A stretch of 49,639 nucleotides of DNA from an uncultured Pirellulaceae bacterium (GTDB taxonomy: Bacteria > Planctomycetota > Planctomycetia > Pirellulales > Pirellulaceae), in NCBI GenBank assembly GCA_905480545.1, contig CAJQQR010000019.1, positions 1 to 49,639 of the forward strand, in the 5' to 3' direction. Under the pieces are notes generated by a model. The model saw only the letters and a list, made by a program, of their open reading frames with translations. It ran no database searches and had not been told where the DNA came from. Made by a program: the position numbers and the translations under genes. Every line of letters begins with the position of its first letter. The stretch's first letter is position 1. Positions 42,599-49,639 of the stretch are shown one piece after another.

Positions 42599-44089
42599 CT
42601 AGAACTGTATCTTGTACTTGGTGGTCATTTCTCTACGAAGATCAGTCAGTTGCTTTTCAAGGTCTAATCTGTTTTGATCGATTTCGGTTTTCATTTCCTT
42701 GATTGCCATGTTGTTGATTTGCTTGGACGCCTTGACGCGTTCGCCTGTGTACTTGGAGTGTCGATACTCATAGCCGTTATAGTTGTTGTAACCATTGTAG
42801 TATCCGTTGCTATTGCCGCTTCTGCTGTTGGCTTCGTAGTTCTCGCCGTACTGGGTTTGATTCTGGAATCTTCGAACATCGCTTTCTCTCAATTTGCTCG
42901 TCATGTCTCTGAAAGATGCTGAGACGTAATTGGAGAAATCTACAACTGCCGGGTCGACATTAAGAACCGACAATCCATCGATTTGGCGAGCATATTTTTC
43001 GAACCACTTTGCTCTTGATTCTATCGTTGAGCCCTCGCGGTTGTACATTTCTTTTGAGTAGTCAACCACTGCGGAAAGGTACATTTTTGAATTCTGCCCA
43101 ACGTCCACCTGAGCCTTGTCTTCTTTCCCTGAAGCAGATTTACTGATTCCATGGCTGATAGGATGCTCAATGAAAGAGGTGACTTGGTTAAGCCCAGTGT
43201 TCGATAATTCTCCTCGCAAAAAGATCTGATTGCCTTTGGCCTCGACTTTAAAGCTTTTGAGGTCACTCACCATCAAACCGTTTTTCTCCAGAGCGGCGAT
43301 GATGATCGCCTTCGCGTGAGGCACAACGTTTTGCGGGTTACCCACGAAGTCAACTTTGATCGCTCCGTTAATTTTATCCGTCACACTGATGGCAAACTGA
43401 ATTCCTTGAACCGAAGCAATGGTTTTTGAAACCGATTCAACCGAATCGAATGTCAGTGCAGAATTTTTTATACGAGTTGCAATCCTTTGCGGATCCAGTG
43501 CGTCTCGCAAATCAAATGCGATCATGACTTGAGCGGAAGTTTCTGCAAAGCCGATAGCGGTTTCCAAATAGGGCGATACCTGATTCTTCTTGCCGTTATC
43601 ACGCAACCAACGGGCAGTCATCTGACGATTCGCCGGTTCCATCGAAGCAAGTGTCGAGTCGTCGATTTTGACCAAGTAAGCGTCATTTCGAAGCGTGATC
43701 GTTTCGTACCCGGACACGTTGTTCACGTCACCAAATCCCTTTAGTTTCTTCGTCACTTTTTTCAAATCAACACCAGGGTAGGCTCTCGTTAGGACTGCTA
43801 CTTGCCACAGCGGTTCCATGAATTCGAAATCAACTTCGGAGGCAACCAAGATTTTGCTGGTGGAAGTCGGGAAAGTTGCCAAACCTTTCTTGTATGAACT
43901 GTGCAGTTGCGTTCGCCATTTCTCACTTTTACCTAATGGGCTGTCGAGTAGGGCACGGACGTCGACCATCATCAGGGTGTTCGCTGTGCGAGGAACCCAG
44001 AAGGCGTCTTTCTCGAATTGGCCAAACACGCCTGACGAGATTGTGGTCAAAAGTGAAAAAAAGACTGAGAAGCAGACTATGCGTTTCAT
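42599..44089 (-). CDS. Exported protein of unknown function with Tyr/Asn-rich stretch and coiled-coil tail
   Basis: 496 residues from the ATG at 44089, which gives a clean signal peptide (RIVCFSVFFSLLTTISSGVFG, then QFEKD). The frame is open 15 codons further up, but that adds a hydrophobic sequence without sense. The body (residues 25-400) is alpha/beta with segments such as ANTLMMVDVRALLDSPLG, AYLVKIDDSTL, VQGIQFAISVTDKI and KMYLSAVVDYSK; I do not recognise it. Near the C-terminus is a low-complexity NSNGYYNGYNNYNGYEY run, then a Lys/Glu-rich helix (MAIKEMKTEIDQNRLDLEK) that looks like a coiled coil. It is probably periplasmic or surface-bound. It stands alone, convergent with the porin and divergent to the sulfatase. 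Confidence 0.72.
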   Translation of the reverse strand: MKRIVCFSVFFSLLTTISSGVFGQFEKDAFWVPRTANTLMMVDVRALLDSPLGKSEKWRTQLHSSYKKGLATFPTSTSKILVASEVDFEFMEPLWQVAVLTRAYPGVDLKKVTKKLKGFGDVNNVSGYETITLRNDAYLVKIDDSTLASMEPANRQMTARWLRDNGKKNQVSPYLETAIGFAETSAQVMIAFDLRDALDPQRIATRIKNSALTFDSVESVSKTIASVQGIQFAISVTDKINGAIKVDFVGNPQNVVPHAKAIIIAALEKNGLMVSDLKSFKVEAKGNQIFLRGELSNTGLNQVTSFIEHPISHGISKSASGKEDKAQVDVGQNSKMYLSAVVDYSKEMYNREGSTIESRAKWFEKYARQIDGLSVLNVDPAVVDFSNYVSASFRDMTSKLRESDVRRFQNQTQYGENYEANSRSGNSNGYYNGYNNYNGYEYRHSKYTGERVKASKQINNMAIKEMKTEIDQNRLDLEKQLTDLRREMTTKYKIQF

Positions 44090-44809
44090 GGAGAATGCCG
44101 AAAAGGTGAAAATTAGTAATTCGATGGAATTCAATCTGATTACACAGGGTGCTTAGACAATCAGATTTGCCACTGTTTGTGATTTCCGAGAAGGAAGTCC
44201 TCGGAAAAGGTTATGCGATTTCGTTCATGTTAATCAAAATATTGATCCGAGCGAAGCCTCCAAATGCCAAACCTATTGCTATTTTAAGGATCTTTCGAAT
44301 TTCCGGATATCGACAAAAAAGGACTTATTGAAATAACCCTTAAAATGCGTTCGGCGATTTTTGAAAACGCGACTGTCTGCTCTCCCTATTGAATCGCGTA
44401 TTTTGTTTTCAGTTGGTTATTCTTCATTCTGTTTTTATCGTTTGAATGTTTTATGCCGTTTCCGCCGAACTGCTAACTCAAAACACTCGACTCAAACGTA
44501 CTTGTTTTTTAGGTTACATGGCTCAGTACCGTTCCTTAACGAATAACGAGACACTTTGCCCCCGTTTTTCGTTGCAAACGGGGGGGAGTGGGTTATCCTT
44601 TCCGGCAGATCCATCGGCGATGATAAATCTCCGTTAATTCAGCAATTAGAAGCTAGGGCATCAGAGTTGTTCCACCAGAAGACGGCCGACATTCGATTGG
44701 GAAAGCCGGGCGGTTAGGCAATGTTGGCCTGATCTCGACGTCTACAATGTTTCGGGACGAATTTTATTCACCTCTCTTGATTCGTTCTTTTCTCTCAGGA
44801 GTATTTAAA
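44090..44809. other. 720-bp divergent intergenic region
   Basis: Lies between the unknown exported gene and the sulfatase. It holds the perfect hairpin at 44559-44584. Short frames (44149-44331, 44361-44546) have no SD and no recognisable sequence. A promoter for the sulfatase could not be placed. Confidence 0.45.
44559..44584. repeat. Perfect 9-bp inverted repeat upstream of the sulfatase
   Basis: CCCCCGTTT (44559-44567), 8-nt loop, AAACGGGGG (44576-44584). It is followed by G-rich, not T-rich, sequence, so it is not a standard terminator. It lies 226 bp before the sulfatase start. Confidence 0.6.
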
Positions 44810-46508
44810 GTGATCTTAGTATTTATCCGTTTGACCTATTGCCTTGGACTTGGAGGCGTCATTGCTCTCTTCTCATCCAACGCTTTAGATTTTGAAGCAA
44901 ATGATTCCCCAGATTTCGCACCATCGGTCAGCTTGACTGGCGAAGCGATCTCAGCGGATCAGGAAAAAGCATTGTCATCCGATTCTTCGCAGCTTGAAAA
45001 CAAAATGAAGTTGGTTGGATTCGTCAATGGAAAGAATCCTTCAAAAGCAGCAAAGCCCAACATTGTTGTGATCTGGGGTGACGACGTCGGTTGGAATAAT
45101 CCCAGCTGCTACAACCGAGGCATGATGGGATACAAAACACCAAACATTGATCGCATCGCAAACGAGGGTGGATTGTTTACCGACTGGTATGGCCAACAGT
45201 CTTGCACAGCTGGGCGAGCGGCGTTTATTACCGGTCAAAGCCCATTCCGTACTGGTTTGCTGAAGGTTGGACTTCCAGGTGCGAAGGAAGGCCTTTCTGT
45301 AAAAGATCCTACGCTGGCTGAATTGCTGAAGAATCACGGCTATTCTACAGCGCAATACGGCAAGAACCATCTTGGCGACCTCGATGAGATGCTTCCGACC
45401 AACCATGGCTTTGATGAATTTTTCGGAAACCTTTATCACCTTAATGCTGAAGAAGAACCGGAGCACCCCGACTATCCGAAGGATCCCGAATTCAAAAAGA
45501 AATTTGGTCCACGGGGCGTTATCAAATCTTCCGCTGATGGTCAGATTGAAGACACTGGGCCTTTGACCAAAAAGCGAATGGAAACGGTTGATGATGAAAT
45601 TACAGCCGGAGCCATCGACTACATGGAACGAATGGCAAAGTCTGAAAAGCCGTTTTTCCTCTGGTGGAATTCGACTCGAATGCACGTGAACACCCATCTC
45701 AAACCAGAATCCAAAGATGTCACTGGTTTGGGCATTTACGCGGACGGGATGGTTGAACACGACAAGCATGTCGGTCAGATTCTCGACAAAATCGACGAGC
45801 TGGGACTTACTGAGAACACGATTGTGATGTACTCCAGCGACAATGGAGCCGAATGCTTTTCTTGGCCGGACGGTGGAAGCACACCGTTTCGAAACGAAAA
45901 GAACTCAAACTGGGAAGGTGGATATCGCGTACCCTGTGTGATTCGCTGGCCAGGCGTTATCAAGCCAGGTAGCGTCATCAACGAAATTTTCTCGCATGAA
46001 GATATGGTTCCAACACTTCTTGCTGTCAGGCGAATCTGACGTCAAAGAAAAGCTCCTCACAGGTCACCAAGCGAACGGCAGAGATTTCAAAGTCCATCTG
46101 GACGGCTACAACATGTTGCCTTTCCTAAAAGGTGACGTTAAGGAATCACCACGGAAGGAATTTTTCTATTGGACGGATGACGGTAGCCTTTGCAATCTGC
46201 GATACAATCGCTGGAAGCTGGTATTCATGGAGCAACGTGCACATGGTTTCGCCGTTTGGCAGGAGCCTATGGTGACTCTTCGAGTTCCCAAACTGTTCTG
46301 CCTACGAACTGATCCATTTGAACGAGCGGATCACGAAGCAGAAAAGTACAACATGTGGCGATTTGATCGAATTTATCTGCTGCTACCTGGCTCGGCGTTT
46401 GTTGCCAAGCATCTGGAATCCTATCAGGAGTTTCCTCCACGCCAAAAGCCAGGCAGCTTTAATTTGGATCGGGTTTTGGAAAGTCTCCAGAAGTCCCCAA
46501 CGAAATAG
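44810..46508 (+). pseudogene. Type I sulfatase interrupted by a single-base insertion
   Basis: The sulfatase reading is complete across two frames. The GTG at 44810 has AGGAG 8 nt upstream, a better start than the ATG at 44747, and gives a signal-like start (LVFIRLTYCLGLGGVIALFSS). The alkaline-phosphatase fold begins PNIVVIWGDDVGW with metal-binding Asp-Asp. CTAGRAAFITGQ carries Cys132 and Arg136, the site matured to formylglycine, and YGKNHLGD supplies Lys and His. Metal-site SSDNGAE comes later. The frame breaks after MVPTLLA: deleting one T (around 46026) restores AAGESDVKEKLL, and the second frame continues to 46508 with FKVHLDGYNMLPFLKG. Joined, it is about 565 residues, typical for arylsulfatases acting on sulfated polysaccharides. 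It may be a true mutation or a sequencing error. The C-terminal substrate-lining part is lost if the break is real. Confidence 0.85.
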
Positions 46509-46561
46509 GCTGACTCGCAGCACTACTGCTTGGAGTGTCGTATCACTCCATCGTTATTTAT

Positions 46562-46607
46562 AACAAGGGCTGTGCCGAATTGACTCGGTGCAGTCCTTGT
46601 TCTTTTC
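46562..46607 (+). terminator. Rho-independent terminator after the sulfatase
   Basis: Imperfect stem with outer arms AACAAGG (46562-46568) and CCTTGTT (46595-46601), inner pairing GCCGA / TCGG, and a loop around ATTGAC. It is followed by TTCTTTTCT. It separates the sulfatase from the Bat operon. Confidence 0.75.
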
Positions 46608-46635
46608 TAACCGGTAATTAAGAATCATTTCCGTT

Positions 46636-47595
46636 ATGGAACCACGCAAAGCTTTTCAACGCATTTCATCTTCCATGAATGCAGCAGTCATCGGGCAGGA
46701 GTCGGTTGTAGAAAGGCTGTTGATCGCCTTTCTGGCGGATGGTCATGTGCTAATGGAAGGCTTGCCGGGCGTGGCGAAGACCCGCTCGATCAAGACCTTG
46801 GGAAGTCTTATCGAAAGTGCATTTCGGCGAATTCAATTCACGCCCGATCTGTTGCCCAGCGACGTTACTGGTTCTGAAATTTATCGTGAGCAAACCACCA
46901 GTTTCGATTTTCAACCCGGTCCGATTTTTGGCAACCTCGTGTTGGCCGATGAAATCAATCGTGCACCTGCCAAAGTTCAAGCAGCGTTACTCGAAGCGAT
47001 GGAAGAACGGCAGGTAACCGTTGCGGGGACTACGCACAAGTTGCCCGCATTATTCCTGGTCCTAGCGACGCAAAACCCCATTGAACAGGAGGGAACGTAT
47101 CCCTTGCCCGAGGCGCAAATGGACCGATTCTTGCTGTACGTAAATGTCCCCTATCCACCAGCAGAAAACGAAGCCGCTATCCTTCGACTGGTGCGGGGTG
47201 AAAAATCGGGCAGTTCGGGTGATGCAAGCGAACCTGTTCCGCAAGAGGTTATTTTGAGCGCTAGAAAAGAAGTCGATCAGATTCATGTTGCCGAATCGGC
47301 TGAAAAGTACATCGTTGATTTGGTGATTGGAACCCGAGAGCCAGGCCGTCATGGCGGTGATCTTGAGAAGTGGATTCGGCTGGGGGCGAGCCCTCGCGGC
47401 ACTTTAGCGCTCGATGCAGCATCTCGGGCTCATGCCTGGTTGCAAGGACAGGACTTTGTTTCGCCTGAAAATATTCGGGCGGTAGCTCCAGCTTGTCTTG
47501 CGCACCGGATCCACCTTACTTATGAAGCAGAAGCGGCCGGCATCTCACGAACCCAAGTCATTGATACGCTGCTCAATGTCGTTGTGCCTGTCTAA
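46636..47595 (+). CDS. MoxR-family AAA+ ATPase
   Basis: 319 residues, standard MoxR length. Walker A is GLPGVAKT (42-49) and Walker B is LVLADEINRA (catalytic DE at 105-106). LATQNPIEQEGTYPLPEAQMDRFL is the sensor-1 and MoxR-specific region (Asn of ATQN). The C-terminal lid is LGASPRGTLALDAASRAHAWL. MoxR proteins act as chaperone-like ATPases that assemble or activate complexes, usually with VWA-domain partners such as the DUF58 and BatA proteins next to it. It starts an operon with DUF58, DUF4381 and BatA genes, the classical arrangement of the Bat (aerotolerance) locus. The ATG at 46636 has no strong SD. Confidence 0.97.
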   Translation: MEPRKAFQRISSSMNAAVIGQESVVERLLIAFLADGHVLMEGLPGVAKTRSIKTLGSLIESAFRRIQFTPDLLPSDVTGSEIYREQTTSFDFQPGPIFGNLVLADEINRAPAKVQAALLEAMEERQVTVAGTTHKLPALFLVLATQNPIEQEGTYPLPEAQMDRFLLYVNVPYPPAENEAAILRLVRGEKSGSSGDASEPVPQEVILSARKEVDQIHVAESAEKYIVDLVIGTREPGRHGGDLEKWIRLGASPRGTLALDAASRAHAWLQGQDFVSPENIRAVAPACLAHRIHLTYEAEAAGISRTQVIDTLLNVVVPV

Positions 47596-47652
47596 GGAAT
47601 TTGTTGGCGGCCCTCCGCGGCCAGCGGCAATCGTCTTTTGGTTGGAAAGTAA

Positions 47653-48615
47653 ATGCAAGTGAAATCTGGCTCCCGCAAAGTCGGTATCGAAACGACTTTG
47701 GAAGAATTGTTAACCGCAAAGGCGGACGCCCGTGGATTTAGCTTTCTGCCAAGGCAACCGGTCGCGTCCCTACTGGCAGGTAGGCATTCATCACGCCTAC
47801 GAGGCCGCGGCCTCGCCTTCGAGGAATTGCGGCCATACACGCAAGGAGACGACATTCGCACAATTGACTGGAAAGCTACCGCTCGTTTGCGAAGTCCACA
47901 TGTTCGGGTTTACAACGAGGAAAGAGAACGCCCCGTCTACGTAATTGTCGATCAGCGGCCGTCCATGTTTTTTGGAAGTCGAAGAGCAATGAAATCGGTC
48001 ACCGCCGCTGAAGTAGCGGCGCTCGCCGCATGGAGGGCGTTGGCATCAGGTGATCGAGTCGGAGGTGTCGTTTTTAACAATCACGAGTTAATCGAACTTC
48101 GCCCCCATCGAAGCCAAACTCGAGTGCTGCGTCTGCTGCATGAAATTGTTAGGTTGAATCAGGAGCTGGCAAATTCGGTTAGCTCGTTGAAGGAAACAGA
48201 ACCCACTGTCGATTTGAACCAAGCACTTGAGGCGGCGTCACGGCGCGCCAATCACGATCATCTTGTCGTTTTGATCAGTGATCTTGATGGTGCGAATGCA
48301 GAAACGCAGCGAATTGCCACGAAGATTGCATCTCACAATGATATGCTGGTAATCGGCGTCTATGATCCTTTGGGAGCCGCTTTGCGAGGGCAGCCCGGGA
48401 TGATTGCGCATGATCGCGGGCAGAATTTTGCCGTTCCCGCTGACGGTCGGTTTCCAGAGTCATTCCAAAATCAGTTTGCAAGTCTGTTAGTGCATTGGCA
48501 AACCGTTTTTCGCTCGCTCAGGATTCCTGTCATTCCTGTCTCGACTGCGACGCTTCCAGTTGATCAGCTCCGCGTTTTCTTTGGTTCCCAAAAGACGCCG
48601 GGGGTGGGAAACTGA
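47653..48615 (+). CDS. DUF58 protein of the Bat operon
   Basis: 320 residues. The family motif is GRGLAFEELRPYTQGDDIRTIDW (residues about 51-73), followed by ATARLRSPHVRVYNEERERPVYVIVD. The latter part carries a VWA-like core (VIVDQRPSMFFG in place of a full MIDAS DxSxS; LVVLISDLDG). DUF58 proteins sit between MoxR and BatA and are believed to be scaffold or adaptor subunits of the complex. The ATG has an SD (GGAAAGTAA). No membrane segment is evident. The stop overlaps the next gene by one base (TGATG), showing translational coupling. Confidence 0.94.
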   Translation: MQVKSGSRKVGIETTLEELLTAKADARGFSFLPRQPVASLLAGRHSSRLRGRGLAFEELRPYTQGDDIRTIDWKATARLRSPHVRVYNEERERPVYVIVDQRPSMFFGSRRAMKSVTAAEVAALAAWRALASGDRVGGVVFNNHELIELRPHRSQTRVLRLLHEIVRLNQELANSVSSLKETEPTVDLNQALEAASRRANHDHLVVLISDLDGANAETQRIATKIASHNDMLVIGVYDPLGAALRGQPGMIAHDRGQNFAVPADGRFPESFQNQFASLLVHWQTVFRSLRIPVIPVSTATLPVDQLRVFFGSQKTPGVGN

Positions 48616-49115
48616 TGCCACAAGATTTAACCAGTCTCGATCGACTGCATGATATTGTCCTTCCGCCTGAGGTTTCATGGTGGCCATTGGCGCCAGGTTG
48701 GTACGTACTTGTTGGATTGTTTGTGTTGGCGGTCGGCTTTTGGGCTGTTGCTCAGTTTCAAAAGTGGCGGGGTAACGCTTATCGTCGATTTGCGATTCGG
48801 GAATTGCAGGGATTGAATGACGTGGCATCGGTTGCCGAGCTGTTGCGGCGGACTGCGTTGGTCGGTTTTCGGCGTCAGGAAATTGCGGCGACGATCGGAG
48901 AGAATTGGGTCGATTGGTTAGCGTCCCGATGTTCTGAAGAAATGCGACCCGAGGTTCGTCAGCAGCTGAGTCAAGGGATATACCAACGGCCGGAAGAGGA
49001 TTCTGATATTGGTTTTCTCAAAGAGTACGCTGGGATCTGGGTCAGACATCACACTCGTTCGGAGTCCTCACTTCAGCCCTCTAACGCTGAAACGGTAAAG
49101 GTGAGCGAAGCATGA
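48615..49115 (+). CDS. DUF4381 membrane protein of the Bat operon
   Basis: 166 residues. LHDIVLPPEVSWWPLAPGW is the DUF4381 N-terminal signature (conserved Pro-Pro and Trp-Trp-Pro), followed by one membrane helix (YVLVGLFVLAVGFWAVAQF) and a cytoplasmic helical part (NAYRRFAIRELQGL, VAELLRRTALVGF, ENWVDWLASRC). It is nearly always encoded between DUF58 and the BatA VWA gene and is thought to be a membrane anchor of the assembly. The start overlaps the upstream stop by one base. A tail rich in Ser and Glu ends it. Confidence 0.92.
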   Translation: MPQDLTSLDRLHDIVLPPEVSWWPLAPGWYVLVGLFVLAVGFWAVAQFQKWRGNAYRRFAIRELQGLNDVASVAELLRRTALVGFRRQEIAATIGENWVDWLASRCSEEMRPEVRQQLSQGIYQRPEEDSDIGFLKEYAGIWVRHHTRSESSLQPSNAETVKVSEA

Positions 49116-49328
49116 TCATACCTGGCATGAATCAAGTGGTATTCCGAAATGGTTCTGTAGCGGGGCGTTCGTCTTTTTACGGGGAATCCAGCAGGCCCAA
49201 TTCTAATGAAAAATTAAAGCCTGGTTCATTTGATCTGGTTTTGTATCGGTTGGGAGTTGGCAAGCGACGCTCGAATTCTTTTTCGCTGACAAGTTCTTTT
49301 TCGCTGACAAGGAGAGGGTGGGGTTAAA
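49116..49328 (+). other. 213-bp gap in the Bat operon with a small overlapping frame
   Basis: A frame of 71 codons (49112-49327) starts in the overlap ATGA of the DUF4381 stop. It has an Arg/Ser-rich sequence without recognisable motif, and its 3' end consists of the duplicated 18-bp unit. I do not call it as a gene; it is a possible small coupled peptide or an insertion between the two Bat genes. Confidence 0.35.
49276..49311 (+). repeat. Exact 18-bp tandem duplication before BatA
   Basis: TTCTTTTTCGCTGACAAG occurs twice without a gap (49276-49293, 49294-49311). The end of the second copy runs into AAGGAGAGGG, the SD of the next gene. Confidence 0.92.
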
Positions 49329-49639
49329 ATGTTTGTCTTTGCACTACCCTGGTTATTCCTGCTGCTTCCATTGCCCTGGGTGATTAGTCGTTGGTTTCCA
49401 TCTAGGTCGATCGCTCCGATTGGTGTTCGCGTGCCGTTTGGTAAGCGTATCGCAGCATCTACAGGAACCAAATCAGACTCACGTTCACCGCGAGATTTGG
49501 CGGCATTCATTACGGGCATCATTATATGGTCCTTGTTGTTAGCCGCTCTAGCGCGGCCGCAATGGCAAGTGTCTGTTTCCAAAAACCAGCCGACTCGCGA
49601 TCTACTCCTGCTGGTGGACCTGTCGGGATCGATGCAGGC
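49329..49639 (+). CDS. BatA-like VWA membrane protein, 3' end off the window
   Basis: 103 codons visible, running off the right edge. The ATG at 49329 has a strong SD (AAGGAGAGGG) upstream. A first membrane helix (FALPWLFLLLPLPWVISRWF) belongs to the BatA N-terminal domain, followed by FGKRIAAST and a second helix (FITGIIIWSLLLAALARPQW). At the very end is the start of the VWA domain, LLLVDLSGSMQ, whose Asp-x-Ser-x-Ser is the MIDAS metal site. It completes a MoxR, DUF58, DUF4381, BatA order, as in Bat loci implicated in envelope stress or aerotolerance. Genes such as batB and a TPR protein would be expected just past the edge. Confidence 0.92.
   Translation, partial: MFVFALPWLFLLLPLPWVISRWFPSRSIAPIGVRVPFGKRIAASTGTKSDSRSPRDLAAFITGIIIWSLLLAALARPQWQVSVSKNQPTRDLLLLVDLSGSMQ

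Noticed and set aside
44559..44584. Terminator
   Set aside because: Perfect stem but no T-run on either strand and no upstream gene ending there.
45041..45769. 242-codon minus-strand frame
   Set aside because: Antisense to the sulfatase core, which has a full set of family motifs; the frame itself shows none.

Overview
The window looks like a chromosomal segment of a planctomycete, most likely a moderate-GC marine member of the Pirellulales. This is inferred from gene content rather than from any marker-gene comparison. Supporting features are an alpha-2-macroglobulin of about 2,070 residues, secreted VCBS and Asp-box beta-propellers, a type I sulfatase, OprB and OprO/P-type porins, a eukaryotic-like Ser/Thr kinase with a sugar-binding-like C-terminus, orphan ExbD genes, the proline-rich surface protein at 38331-39686, long intergenic gaps and patchy Shine-Dalgarno (SD) use. 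I see no tRNA, rRNA, CRISPR array, transposase, integrase or phage gene.

Layout, left: a truncated glycosyltransferase family 2 gene (1-854, minus) and an ECF sigma factor (1088-1642, minus) lie divergent to an unrecognised acidic Ser-rich protein (1821-2732). A stretch with 12-bp repeats and a strong terminator (3131-3167) follows. Next come a stand-alone ACT-domain protein (3211-3522), a membrane-anchored protein with a J-domain-like N-terminus (3644-5977, minus), the alpha-2-macroglobulin (6658-12864) with its own terminator, and a secreted VCBS protein (13364-14557).

Layout, centre: a tightly coupled minus-strand operon (18693 to 14740) encodes an asparagine-synthetase-like ATP-pyrophosphatase without the catalytic N-terminal Cys, a radical SAM enzyme and a halogenase-like flavoprotein. 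I think this is the best candidate in the window for an undescribed pathway. A degenerate SGNH-hydrolase-like exported protein is divergent to it. Then, on the minus strand, come a prenyltransferase-like alpha/alpha toroid with two ExbD genes, a YbgC-like thioesterase, ribosomal protein bS18, and a sodium:solute symporter overlapping a DUF3311 partner. On the plus strand follow a His-rich lipoprotein, a pterin-4a-carbinolamine dehydratase, a membrane-anchored AhpC/TSA-like thiol protein preceded by a nested inverted repeat, and the Ser/Thr kinase.

Layout, right: a 766-residue Asp-box propeller (minus), a likely 50-residue small ORF, an alpha/beta-hydrolase lipoprotein, an OprB-like porin, a Wzx-like flippase (minus), a two-gene unit of a small exported protein and a Pro-rich repeat surface protein (minus), an OprO/P-like porin, an unrecognised exported protein (minus), a sulfatase broken by one inserted base, and the start of a MoxR-DUF58-DUF4381-BatA (Bat) operon that runs off the right edge.

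Most of the window encodes the cell envelope: porins, export, polysaccharide handling, surface propellers and stress AAA/VWA machinery. Family calls rest on motif recognition by eye; no database search was run.
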